From NCBI GenBank assembly GCA_029865265.1, contig JAOUHG010000002.1, positions 1 through 64,000 of the forward strand: 64,000 nt of DNA, written 5' to 3'. Positions 32,948 to 40,123 of the stretch are shown here, in pieces. A program made the translations under genes and the position numbers. Source of the stretch: Candidatus Krumholzibacteriia bacterium. Lineage in GTDB: Bacteria; Krumholzibacteriota; Krumholzibacteriia; WVZY01; JAKEHA01. A model generated the notes under the pieces. The model had not been told where the DNA came from, ran no database searches, and worked only from the letters and a program-made list of their open reading frames with translations. Each line of letters opens with the position of its first letter. Positions within the stretch are counted from its first letter, which is position 1.

Positions 32948-33484
32948 TCATCCGTCCAGCAGGCCGGGAATCGGCTTGATCGTGATCTGGCCGCGTTCTT
33001 CGTCGCGCGCCACCACGAACGCCGGCACCGCCGGAATCAACACCACCCCGTCCTCCCCGGTTACTTCGTACACGCGCTGTCCGGGCGAATCCAGCACCGA
33101 GGTGACGGTGCCGACATCGCGTCCCTCGTCGGTCACCACGTTCATCCCGATCACCTGGAACGGCAGTTCGCGTTCCGGCAGTTCGACGTCGAGGCGCGCC
33201 AGATCCACATACAACTCCGCGCCCACTTCCTTCTGCGCGTCGGTCCGGTCGTCGATACCCTCGATCTTCAGCACGAACTGCGCGCCCTGGGGCCGGGCCG
33301 CCACCACACGCACCGGGTAGCGTTCCACGTCGTCGCCCGCGTCGCGTTCCACGTAGAGCTCCTGCGACTGGAGCACTTCAAACCAGAAATCCTCCGACGC
33401 GTACAGCTTGAGCTCGCCGCGAATTCCCTGCGCCTTGACGAACCGTCCCAGGTACAGGGACTCCATTGCTGACGAATCGGTCAT
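32948..33484 (-). CDS. rimM: Ribosome maturation factor RimM
   Basis: A 178-residue protein that assists maturation of the 30S head. It has the N-terminal RimM domain (YLGRFVKAQGIRGELKLYA) and a PRC-barrel C-terminal domain (QVIGMNVVTDEGRDVGTVT ... GEDGVVLIPAVPAF). The ATG at 33484 overlaps the khpA TGA (ATGA), so the two are translationally coupled; an internal Met at residue 7 is the alternative start. Confidence 0.96.
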   Translation of the reverse strand: MTDSSAMESLYLGRFVKAQGIRGELKLYASEDFWFEVLQSQELYVERDAGDDVERYPVRVVAARPQGAQFVLKIEGIDDRTDAQKEVGAELYVDLARLDVELPERELPFQVIGMNVVTDEGRDVGTVTSVLDSPGQRVYEVTGEDGVVLIPAVPAFVVARDEERGQITIKPIPGLLDG

Positions 33485-33735
33485 TCGCGAATCTCGAAAA
33501 TAATCTTCTCGCCCGCCTTGCTCGCCGCGGCGTTGACGAGGGTGCGGATGGCGCGCGCGGTCTGCCCGTTCTTGCCGATTACCTTGCCCAGTTCGTCGGG
33601 GCGCACGGTCAGCTCCATGACGATGTAGCTTTCCTTCTCGGCCTGCTCCACCTTCACGGACTTCGGGTCGCCGACGAGTGACGCCGCCACGTACTCGATC
33701 AACGCCTGGATGGACGCCCGCGTCGCTTCAGCCAT
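33481..33735 (-). CDS. khpA: KH-domain RNA-binding protein KhpA
   Basis: An 84-residue single-KH-domain protein. The RNA-binding GxxG loop is seen as GKVIGKNGQTARAIRTL (GKNG at about 54-57). It is usually encoded between rpsP and rimM, as here. In other bacteria it pairs with KhpB/EloR in RNA regulation; its role here is inferred only from family. Confidence 0.95.
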   Translation of the reverse strand: MAEATRASIQALIEYVAASLVGDPKSVKVEQAEKESYIVMELTVRPDELGKVIGKNGQTARAIRTLVNAAASKAGEKIIFEIRE

Positions 33736-33777
33736 GCTTCACCGCGCACCGCCCCGCAGGGGCGGTACCGCGAGCGC

Positions 33778-34224
33778 CTATGCACCCTCCGCGGGTGCGG
33801 CAGCTGCTTCCGCCTTGGCCGCCGCGGCGGCCGCGGCCGCGGCCTTCTTGGAGACGCGCTTGGCGACCGCCTTCTTGCGACGCTCGTCGGGGGTTGCCCC
33901 CTGGGTCTCTTTGGCCTTGAGTTCCTCAGCCTTCGCGTCGAGCTGGTCGACGGCGACGCCCTCTTTCACGAGCAGCCACCGCTTCATGACGCCGGTGCGG
34001 CGCATGAGGCTCTCCACGTTCTCCGACGGAATCGCGCCATTCTTCATCCACTTGAAGAACAACTCCTCCTCGATTTTCACGTTGGGAGGATTGGTGAGTG
34101 GATCGTAGTAGCCGATCTCCTCGATGAACCGCCCGTCACGGCGATTGCGCGAGTCGGTGGCCACGATGCGATAGAACGGGCGACCCTTGCTGCCCATCCG
34201 CTTCATTCTGATTGAAACTGGCAA
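33778..34224 (-). CDS. rpsP: Ribosomal protein S16 with alanine-rich extension
   Basis: Small-subunit protein S16 (148 residues with the start used here). A TTG at 34224 is preferred: it follows GGAGGTG by six bases and gives the normal S16 N-terminus (M)PVSIRMKRMGSKGRPFYRI; the upstream ATG at 34248 adds eight residues without a ribosome-binding site. The core ends near residue 85 (VMKRWLLVKEGV); the remaining about 60 residues are a lysine/alanine-rich tail (AAAAAAAAAKAEAAAAPAEG), longer than usual. Confidence 0.96.
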   Translation of the reverse strand: MPVSIRMKRMGSKGRPFYRIVATDSRNRRDGRFIEEIGYYDPLTNPPNVKIEEELFFKWMKNGAIPSENVESLMRRTGVMKRWLLVKEGVAVDQLDAKAEELKAKETQGATPDERRKKAVAKRVSKKAAAAAAAAAKAEAAAAPAEGA

Positions 34225-34254
34225 ATCAGACACCTCCAGAACCAACATTGAGTC

Positions 34255-34342
34255 GTGCGCGTCGGCTTCCTCCGCTCAGGTCCTCGCGCGAACGACATTT
34301 GAAAGCGCGCTGCGGAAATCGCGTCGGAAGCCCGCCGCGCAC
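34255..34342. repeat. 88-nt structured repeat, copy 1 (between ffh and rpsP)
   Basis: This 88-nt element can fold into a long hairpin. Its ends, GTGCGCGTCGGCTTCC at 34255-34270 and GGAAGCCCGCCGCGCAC at 34326-34342, pair with one mismatch and one bulge. Inside, TCCGC (34271-34275) pairs with GCGGA (34312-34316) and GCGCG (34286-34290) with CGCGC (34306-34310). The inner core is nearly identical to the element at 44034-44121, while the outer stems differ but still pair. It would be transcribed as part of the ffh-rpsP operon (minus strand). Confidence 0.7.
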
Positions 34343-34362
34343 TCCTGCAACCGCTCAGTCCA

Positions 34363-35685
34363 TCAGAAGGGCGAAAAACGCCGCTTCTGCTTCTGCATCC
34401 GTCCCATCGTCTTCATCATCTTTTTCATCTGCTCGAACTGCCGCAGGAGCGCGTTGACGTCCTGCACCGTGGTGCCGCTGCCACGCGCGATGCGCTTGCG
34501 GCGGCTGCCATCGATGAGGTTGGGCCGCGCCCGCTCGCCCGGTGTCATCGAACAGATGATGGCCTCGGTGCGCCCCATCTGGCGCGGGTCCACCGAGACT
34601 CCCTGTGCGGCCACCTTCGACATCCCCGGAATCATCTTGAGGATGTCCTCCAGCGGCCCCATTTTCTTCAGCCGACGCAGCTCACCGAGAAAGTCGGAGA
34701 GGTCGAAGGTCTGCGCGCGCATGCGCCCTTCGAGCGCTCTTGCCTCGTCGACGTCGATCGACTGCTGCGTCTTCTCGATGAGCGACAGCACGTCGCCCAT
34801 CCCCAGGATCCGCGACGCCATCCGGTCGGGATGGAACGGCTCCAGGTCCGAAAGCTTCTCGCCGGTGCCCGCAAAGACGATGGGCGTTCCGGTGACGGCC
34901 CGTAGCGACAGTGCGGCACCGCCGCGCGCGTCGCCGTCGAGCTTGGAGAGCACCACGCCGCTCACCTGGAGGCGTTCCTGGAACGCAGTGGCCACGTTGA
35001 CCGCTTCCTGGCCGGTCATGCTGTCCAGCACCAGCAGCGTCGCTTCCGGTGCCGCGGCCGCGCGCAGGCGTTCGATCTCCTGCATCATCTCTTCGTCCAC
35101 GTGCAGGCGTCCCGCCGTGTCGAGGATGAGCGTGTCGCACAACCGGTCGCGCGCGACCCTTTGTGCGCGTTCGAACAGGACCACCACGTCGGTGTCGCCG
35201 GCTTCGCCGCGCGCCACCGGCACCGCGATCTGTTTGCCCAGGATCTCCAGCTGGTCCATCGCCGCAGGGCGGTAGACGTCGAGACCCACCAGCAGCGGTC
35301 TGCGTCCGCGCTTGCGCAGCGTCGCCGCCAGCTTGGCGCAGAACGTCGTCTTGCCCGAGCCCTGCAGGCCGACCACCATGACCACGCTGGTCGCCTGCCT
35401 CAGCAGGAACGGCGCCGCCGTCCCGCCGAGCAGTTCGGTCAGTTCCTCGTTCACCACCCGGACGATCTGCTGGTCGGGGGTGAAGCTCTTGTGGACTTCT
35501 TCGCCGATCAGGCGCGCTTCCACGCGCGCCACGAAGTCCTTCACGACACGGAAGTTCACGTCCGCTTCCAGCAGCGCACGCCTCACCTCGCGCATGGTGT
35601 CGCGGATGTCGTCCTCGGAGAGCTTCCCCCGCGCACGGATGGCGGCGAAAACCTTCTCGAACTTCTCGGTGAGACTCGTGAACAT
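34363..35685 (-). CDS. ffh: Signal recognition particle protein Ffh
   Basis: A 440-residue SRP54-type GTPase that targets inner-membrane proteins during translation. It has an N domain (MFTSLTEKFEKVFAAIRARG), P-loop GLQGSGKTTFCAK (about 106-118), DVYRPAAMDQLEILG, ILDTAGRLHVDEEMM, and SKLDGDARGGAAL (G4), with the methionine-rich M domain at the end (QFEQMKKMMKTMGRMQKQK). The start at 35685 was chosen because homology starts there. A promoter-like sequence lies at 35863-35891. Confidence 0.97.
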   Translation of the reverse strand: MFTSLTEKFEKVFAAIRARGKLSEDDIRDTMREVRRALLEADVNFRVVKDFVARVEARLIGEEVHKSFTPDQQIVRVVNEELTELLGGTAAPFLLRQATSVVMVVGLQGSGKTTFCAKLAATLRKRGRRPLLVGLDVYRPAAMDQLEILGKQIAVPVARGEAGDTDVVVLFERAQRVARDRLCDTLILDTAGRLHVDEEMMQEIERLRAAAAPEATLLVLDSMTGQEAVNVATAFQERLQVSGVVLSKLDGDARGGAALSLRAVTGTPIVFAGTGEKLSDLEPFHPDRMASRILGMGDVLSLIEKTQQSIDVDEARALEGRMRAQTFDLSDFLGELRRLKKMGPLEDILKMIPGMSKVAAQGVSVDPRQMGRTEAIICSMTPGERARPNLIDGSRRKRIARGSGTTVQDVNALLRQFEQMKKMMKTMGRMQKQKRRFSPF

Positions 35686-35926
35686 ACGCCTGCAACCGCG
35701 ATTGCGCCCTCGCACCAGAACCGTGCGCGCACTCCTGCGAGTGCGTGGCACCCCGCCGGCGGACCCGTTTTTTCTCGAGATGATTCGGAACGGGAGGGCT
35801 TGGACCGGGCCTCGCGATTGCCCGGCGGCCGCTACAGGCGTTCTTTCGCTCGTAAGCTGGCAAAGGTACCAGACCCCGCCGGGGGCGGCAAGTCCCAAAA
35901 TGAGGGGGCGTTAGGGCGTCCCGGGC
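35686..35926. other. ffh leader region
   Basis: This 240-bp region upstream of ffh contains a perfect 7-bp hairpin, CGCACTC-CTGC-GAGTGCG (35728-35745), within the predicted ffh leader, and a promoter candidate further up. No gene is present. Confidence 0.4.
35863..35891 (-). promoter_or_regulatory. Candidate sigma-70 promoter of ffh operon
   Basis: Reading the minus strand, TTGCCG (35886-35891) and TACCTT (35863-35868) are 17 bp apart. The -10 box is identical to that of the promoter at 13315-13343. It would give a leader of about 170 nt. Confidence 0.4.
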
Positions 35927-35963
35927 CCCCGGATGGCGTCGATGGCGGTGGCGTAGTCGGGGG
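35927..35963. repeat. 37-bp direct repeat, left copy (displaced rpe 3' end)
   Basis: The 37 bp starting CCCCGGATGGCGTCG and ending GTAGTCGGGGG are identical to 36875-36911, inside the last codons of rpe. In the rpe reading frame this left copy continues to ...DAIRGPGTP and a TAA near 35912, whereas the intact gene ends DAIRGT. It looks like an old rpe 3' end separated from its gene by the insert. Confidence 0.85.
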
Positions 35964-36195
35964 CTGCCGCTCCCGGGCTGGCCTGGACGGGCATGGCGGA
36001 CAGGCCCAAGTGGCACAATCACGGAACGCAGGTCAGTATCATCGAAGCGAGCGAGACTGGAGGCAGGCAATTGGCCATGAGTCTGGACTCAGATAGTCCA
36101 TTCACCTAGTATCGTGGGTGCGCGAGAGCCGCCTGGTTTGACTCACGCCAGGCTGCATGCCGTTTTAAGACGCCAAAGCCCAGTGGAGGCCACCC
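35964..36195. other. Insert region upstream of the Cys-rich gene
   Basis: Lower-GC sequence between the left 37-bp repeat and the secreted-protein gene. It contains a hairpin TGGACT-CAGAT-AGTCCA (36084-36100). No integrase or other gene was seen. It probably holds the promoter of the downstream gene; no clear boxes could be assigned. Confidence 0.4.
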
Positions 36196-36768
36196 ATGAT
36201 GATCAAGTCACTTCAGATTCTCCCGGTTTGCGCTTTCCTGTTCGTGATGGCGGTCCTTCCGCCCCTGGCCCAGGCCGACCAACCACCGGGACACAAGGTC
36301 CCCATGATTGAAGTAGCGGCGGTCGAGCAGCGATCTGCGTGCGATACGCCGGCCGAGTGGTTTATCCAGGTAACAAACCTGTCGGATACGTACTACAGGG
36401 TGCGTGTCGAAGCTACCGTGTTGGCTAGCCTTCACAGCGACCCGAGGTGTACGGAAACTGCCGAGAGGACGTTTGATCTGGCGCCGGACCAATGTGGCAG
36501 CATCCAGAAGCCCTTCTTCAACGGCCCCCCTCGTCCCTGCGACCTTCCTTGTTGCGACCGTTCAAATCCCGACTGCAACATTTGTACGGTGATTCAGCAT
36601 GCAACGGTCGAGATCCTGGCCGAAAGCAGGGATGGCATCAAATGGAATCCAAAGTCATCGGTGCACTGCGTCATTTTGAACGGTGAGGTCGTCGAGGGAT
36701 ACCCGAAGTATTGCCGGGTCGTCAATTCCTGTGAAACTGGCCAGACCCTGAACGCTTGCAGTTACTGA
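36196..36768 (+). CDS. Cysteine-rich secreted protein on the insert
   Basis: A 190-residue exported protein: signal peptide MMIKSLQILPVCAFLFVMAV ... AQA (cleavage after about residue 27), then a mature domain with twelve cysteines, several clustered as PCDLPCCDRSNPDCNICT (about 111-128). The even number suggests disulfide bonding in the periplasm or outside the cell. GTGGAGG precedes the ATG by about six bases, supporting expression. No family was recognised. It is on the plus strand between two minus-strand housekeeping genes, has less GC-rich composition, and lies inside the 37-bp direct repeats, all consistent with acquisition by insertion. Confidence 0.72.
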   Translation: MMIKSLQILPVCAFLFVMAVLPPLAQADQPPGHKVPMIEVAAVEQRSACDTPAEWFIQVTNLSDTYYRVRVEATVLASLHSDPRCTETAERTFDLAPDQCGSIQKPFFNGPPRPCDLPCCDRSNPDCNICTVIQHATVEILAESRDGIKWNPKSSVHCVILNGEVVEGYPKYCRVVNSCETGQTLNACSY

Positions 36769-36867
36769 CCCGACCGTGAGTTCTGAAATCGTCGGCGGAA
36801 ACCCGGTCTTTGCGGCCTTGCGAGACCGCGGCGGGGGCGAAAGCCATTTCCCGATTCCCGGTTCGGT

Positions 36868-37563
36868 TCAGGTTCCCCGGATGGCGTCGATGGCGGTGGC
36901 GTAGTCGGGGGTGCGGAAAATGGCCGTCCCGGCCACCAGGATGTCCACCCCGGCCTCGCGGGCGCGGCGGGCGGTCTGGGGGTTGATCCCCCCGTCGATC
37001 TCGATGGCGTAGGAGAGCCCCTCCCGCTCCCGGAAGCGGGCCGCGTCCTCGATGGTCCTGAGGGTCGATTCGATGAAGCTCTGGCCCCCGAAACCGGGGA
37101 AAACGCTCATGACCAGCAGGAGATCCGCCTCCGGCACCGCCTTGATCACGTCCGGGAAGGCCCGGTCCGGATTCAGGGCAAGCCCGCTCTTGTGGCCCCG
37201 GTCGCGGATGGCGCGCAGGTCGCGGCGGGCGTCGGCGCTGGTCTCGATGTGGATGGTGAGGATGTCGGCCCCGGCGTCCAGGAAGGCGTCGATGTACCTG
37301 TCGGGGCGCTCGATCATGAGGTGCGTGTCCAGCGCCACCGTGGACACCCGGCGGATGGCCTCCACCAGCACAGGCCCGAAGGTGATGTTGTTGACGAAGT
37401 GCCCGTCCATCACGTCCAGGTGCAGGAACTCCGCCCCGGCGCGCTCCACCCCCTTGATCTCGTTCTCCAGGCGGGCGAAGTCGCACGCCAGCAGGCTCGG
37501 CGCCACCGCGACGGGCGCGTTGCCGTGCGGCGCGTCAGCGCGAACTAGATGCGACCAGCTCAA
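36868..37563 (-). CDS. rpe: Ribulose-phosphate 3-epimerase
   Basis: A 231-residue TIM-barrel enzyme interconverting ribulose 5-phosphate and xylulose 5-phosphate in the pentose phosphate pathway. Signatures: VAPSLLACDFARLENEI, HLDVMDGHFVNNITFGP (metal and catalytic Asp), DTHLMIERPDRYI, VMSVFPGFGGQSFI, and IEIDGGINPQTA with VAGTAIF near the phosphate site. The start at 37563 overlaps the PASTA-protein stop by about 29 bp. The last twelve codons are duplicated at 35927-35963. Confidence 0.96.
   Translation of the reverse strand: MSWSHLVRADAPHGNAPVAVAPSLLACDFARLENEIKGVERAGAEFLHLDVMDGHFVNNITFGPVLVEAIRRVSTVALDTHLMIERPDRYIDAFLDAGADILTIHIETSADARRDLRAIRDRGHKSGLALNPDRAFPDVIKAVPEADLLLVMSVFPGFGGQSFIESTLRTIEDAARFREREGLSYAIEIDGGINPQTARRAREAGVDILVAGTAIFRTPDYATAIDAIRGT
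36875..36911. repeat. 37-bp direct repeat, right copy (within rpe 3' end)
   Basis: An exact match to 35927-35963. It lies in the final codons of rpe, five bases from the end of the gene (stop TGA at 36868-36870). The distance between equivalent positions of the two copies is 948 bp. Confidence 0.9.
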
Positions 37564-38263
37564 CCGACTCTCCTTCCCGGATGCGCGCCCCGGCCTGCGG
37601 GCGCTGATCGACGATGGTGTTGGGAAACACGCCCTCGCGCGCTTCGTAACGCACCGACGCCACGCGGAAACCCATCTTCTCGAGTTTCTCGCGGATGAAG
37701 AACAGGTCTTCGCCGGACAGGTCCGGCATCATGTACGTGCGCCCGCCCCCCACCACCGCGAGCACCACCTCCACCGCTTCCCCGTCGAGCACCTCGTCGC
37801 CCACCGGCGGACTGGTGGCCACGATGTGCTCGCGCTCGTTGCCCTCGTGCGTCACCCGCGACACGCGCCCCAGGGTGAGGCCGGCCTGCTCCAGCAGGCT
37901 ACGCGCCTGGCGCAGGCTCATGTTGCGCAGCTCGGGCACGCGGTGCATCTCGGGGCCGAGGCTCGTCACCACCGTCACGGTGCGCCCGGGCTTGAGGTTG
38001 TCGTTGGCGCGCGGGCTCTGCGAGATGACGAAGCCTTCCGGGGTCTGCGAGCTGTGCTCGGAGCGCAGCACCCGCAGCTTCAGGCCCAGCCGCGCCAGGG
38101 TCTGCGTGGCCTGCGCCTCGCTGTCGTTGCGCAGGTCGGGCACGATGACCGCCCCGCTCTGGTGCACCAGCATGGGCATGATGACAAAATTGAAGGCAAA
38201 CACGCCCGCGGTAAACAGGGCGGCAAGGATGAGGATGCGGATCAGAATGCGCCGGGCTCTCAC
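37535..38263 (-). CDS. Membrane-anchored protein with three PASTA domains
   Basis: A 242-residue protein with a single N-terminal anchor (ILIRILILAALFTAGVFAF, about 6-25) and three PASTA repeats: about 38-105 (VPDLRNDSEAQATQTLARLG), about 106-172 (VPELRNMSLRQARSLLEQAG) and about 175-240 (MPDLSGEDLFFIREKLEKMG). Similar repeats form the external part of PknB-type kinases that sense peptidoglycan. Here no kinase domain is attached. It sits between fmt and rpe, where many genomes encode a PknB-like kinase, so it may be a kinase remnant or a dedicated cell-wall sensor. Confidence 0.9.
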   Translation of the reverse strand: MRARRILIRILILAALFTAGVFAFNFVIMPMLVHQSGAVIVPDLRNDSEAQATQTLARLGLKLRVLRSEHSSQTPEGFVISQSPRANDNLKPGRTVTVVTSLGPEMHRVPELRNMSLRQARSLLEQAGLTLGRVSRVTHEGNEREHIVATSPPVGDEVLDGEAVEVVLAVVGGGRTYMMPDLSGEDLFFIREKLEKMGFRVASVRYEAREGVFPNTIVDQRPQAGARIREGESVELVASSSR

Positions 38264-38296
38264 AGCGGCTACTCTAGTCCCGCGCCGCCATGCGCG

Positions 38297-39232
38297 TCAA
38301 TCGCTTGCGCCAAAGCGATCCCCCGCAGCAATTGGGTGCCCCGCGACGTAGTCGCGGGTGGTCATGGACTTGCGGCCTTCGGGGCGAACGCGGTGGATTT
38401 CGAGGGTGCCGTTTCCGCACGACACGAGCAGCGGGTCGGTTGACACGATGGTTCCCGGGGGATGCGGAATGGTGGTTTGCTGCGGGCTCGCCTGTTCGAT
38501 GATGAGGCGTTTGCCGTTGTGGGTGGTGTAGGCGCTGGGCCAGGGGGTCATGGCGCGCACGAGGCGCGCGAGGTGCACGGCGTCCTTCGTCCAGTCGATC
38601 TCGCCGTGCGTCTTTTTTATTTTCCTGGTGTGGGTGGCGAGGGCGTCGTCCTGCTTCTTCGGTTTGACACTTCCGTCTGAAATGCCGTCGAGGGTTTTCA
38701 CCAGCAGTTCGGCGCCGATGTGCGCGAGCCGGTCGAACAGCGTGCCCGCCGTGTCACTCGTGTTCACCGGCGTTTCCTGCTGGAGCAGAATATCGCCGGT
38801 GTCGACGCCTTCGTCGATCAACATGGTGGTGCAGCCGGTAACTTCGTCGCCGGCGAGGATCGCCGCCTGGATGGGAGAGACACCGCGGTGCTTTGGCAGC
38901 AATGATGCGTGCACGTTGACACAGCCGCGCGGCGGCATGTCGAGCAGATCGCTCTTGAGGATCATCCCGAAAGCGACCACGACGATGACGTCGGGCTTTT
39001 CGGCGGCGATGGCGCGCACGCCTTCGGCGTACGAGCTCTTCTCCATGGTTATGGTCGGAATGTGCAGCTCGACTGCCCGCGCGCGGACCGGCGTGGGAGA
39101 CACGGTCTGGCCGCGGCCGCGGGGCCGGTCGGGCTGGCTCACGACGAGGGTGGGACGATAGCGGCCGGACTCGACCAGCGCGTCCAGTGAGGGCACCGCG
39201 AAGTCCGGGCTCCCCATGAACACCGCCCTCAT
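38297..39232 (-). CDS. fmt: Methionyl-tRNA formyltransferase
   Basis: A 311-residue enzyme that formylates initiator tRNA. It has the N-terminal MRAVFMGSPDFAVPSLDAL, the folate-binding and catalytic block CVNVHASLLPKHRGVSPIQ with Asn and His, and IDEGVDTGDILLQ (Asp of the active site). The C-terminal tRNA-binding domain begins around residue 205. The start at 39232 matches the family. It lies 23 bp after def. Confidence 0.97.
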   Translation of the reverse strand: MRAVFMGSPDFAVPSLDALVESGRYRPTLVVSQPDRPRGRGQTVSPTPVRARAVELHIPTITMEKSSYAEGVRAIAAEKPDVIVVVAFGMILKSDLLDMPPRGCVNVHASLLPKHRGVSPIQAAILAGDEVTGCTTMLIDEGVDTGDILLQQETPVNTSDTAGTLFDRLAHIGAELLVKTLDGISDGSVKPKKQDDALATHTRKIKKTHGEIDWTKDAVHLARLVRAMTPWPSAYTTHNGKRLIIEQASPQQTTIPHPPGTIVSTDPLLVSCGNGTLEIHRVRPEGRKSMTTRDYVAGHPIAAGDRFGASD

Positions 39233-39255
39233 GCGTTCGCCGGACACGGGGTCAC

Positions 39256-39774
39256 TCAACCCGTCAGGCGCTCGGCGAGTTTCTTGAGCTTCGGCTTGAG
39301 CAGCGTCTTCTCCCCGGGCGAGAGGTAGTCCACGAACAGGCGGCCATCGAGATGATCGATCTCGTGCTGCAACACACGCGCAAACATCCCCTCGGCGGTG
39401 ATGGTATGGGTGGCGCCGTCGACATCCTGGTAGCGCACATCGATGCGGTCGGGACGGGTGACGTCGCCGCGGATGCCCGGAATGGAGAGGCAGCCCTCCT
39501 CGAAGATCCACGTCTCGCGCGAGCGCGAGAGGATGTCCGGGTTGACCATCACGATGGGCGCGGCGTCGCTGTCGTCGGGGTCCACCATCTGCAACGCGAT
39601 GAGCAGCCGCTTCTCCAGACCCACCTGGGGTGCCGCCAGCCCCACGCCGCTCTCGCGCTCCATGGTGTCGATCATGGCCTCCGCCTCTGCGCGCAGCTGC
39701 GCGTCGAAGGCATCGACGTCCGGCATCTGCCGGCGCAGGATGGGATCGCCGTAGTATCGAAGCGTCAGTTCCAT
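39256..39774 (-). CDS. def: Peptide deformylase
   Basis: A 172-residue metallohydrolase that removes the formyl group from nascent proteins. All three motifs are intact: GVGLAAPQVG (43-52), EEGCLSIPG (Cys95, metal ligand) and QHEIDHLDG (His137, Glu138 and His141). Operon with fmt downstream and yajC upstream (16 bp). Confidence 0.97.
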   Translation of the reverse strand: MELTLRYYGDPILRRQMPDVDAFDAQLRAEAEAMIDTMERESGVGLAAPQVGLEKRLLIALQMVDPDDSDAAPIVMVNPDILSRSRETWIFEEGCLSIPGIRGDVTRPDRIDVRYQDVDGATHTITAEGMFARVLQHEIDHLDGRLFVDYLSPGEKTLLKPKLKKLAERLTG

Positions 39775-39790
39775 GATTCCCGTTGTAATA

Positions 39791-40123
39791 CTAGTCCTTG
39801 TCGTGCGCCGTCACCGCCGTCACCGAGCTCTTGAGCATCTCGATCTTCACGTTGTCGGACACCTGCAGCACGATGATGTCGTCGCGCAGCCCGGCAATGG
39901 TGCCCACGATGCCGCTGGCGGTGACCACGCGGTCGCCCTTGCGCAGCGCCTCCACCATCTTCTGCATTTCCTTCTGGCGCTTCTGCTGGGGGCGGATGAG
40001 CAGGAAGTAGAAGATCGCCAGCATGCCCACGATGGGCAGCAGCATGGAGACGGGGCTGGGGCCGGCCCCACTGGGGTCCGCGGGCATCATGGCAAAGATG
40101 GGATGGTTGAAGGTGAAATTCAA
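39791..40123 (-). CDS. yajC: Preprotein translocase accessory subunit YajC
   Basis: A 110-residue inner-membrane protein associated with SecDF. It has one membrane helix (SMLLPIVGMLAIFYFLLIRPQ, about 26-46) followed by QQKRQKEMQKMVEALRKGDRV and the conserved VVTASGIVGTIAGL. The start is TTG at 40123, preceded by AAAGGAGG, and it overlaps the tgt stop. secD/secF are not in the window. Confidence 0.94.
   Translation of the reverse strand: MNFTFNHPIFAMMPADPSGAGPSPVSMLLPIVGMLAIFYFLLIRPQQKRQKEMQKMVEALRKGDRVVTASGIVGTIAGLRDDIIVLQVSDNVKIEMLKSSVTAVTAHDKD

Noticed and set aside
35728-35745. Perfect small hairpin in the ffh leader as a third copy of the 88-nt element
   Set aside because: It shares a 13-bp stretch (CGCGCACTCCTGC) with the right flank of copy 1, but lacks the conserved core and other stems.
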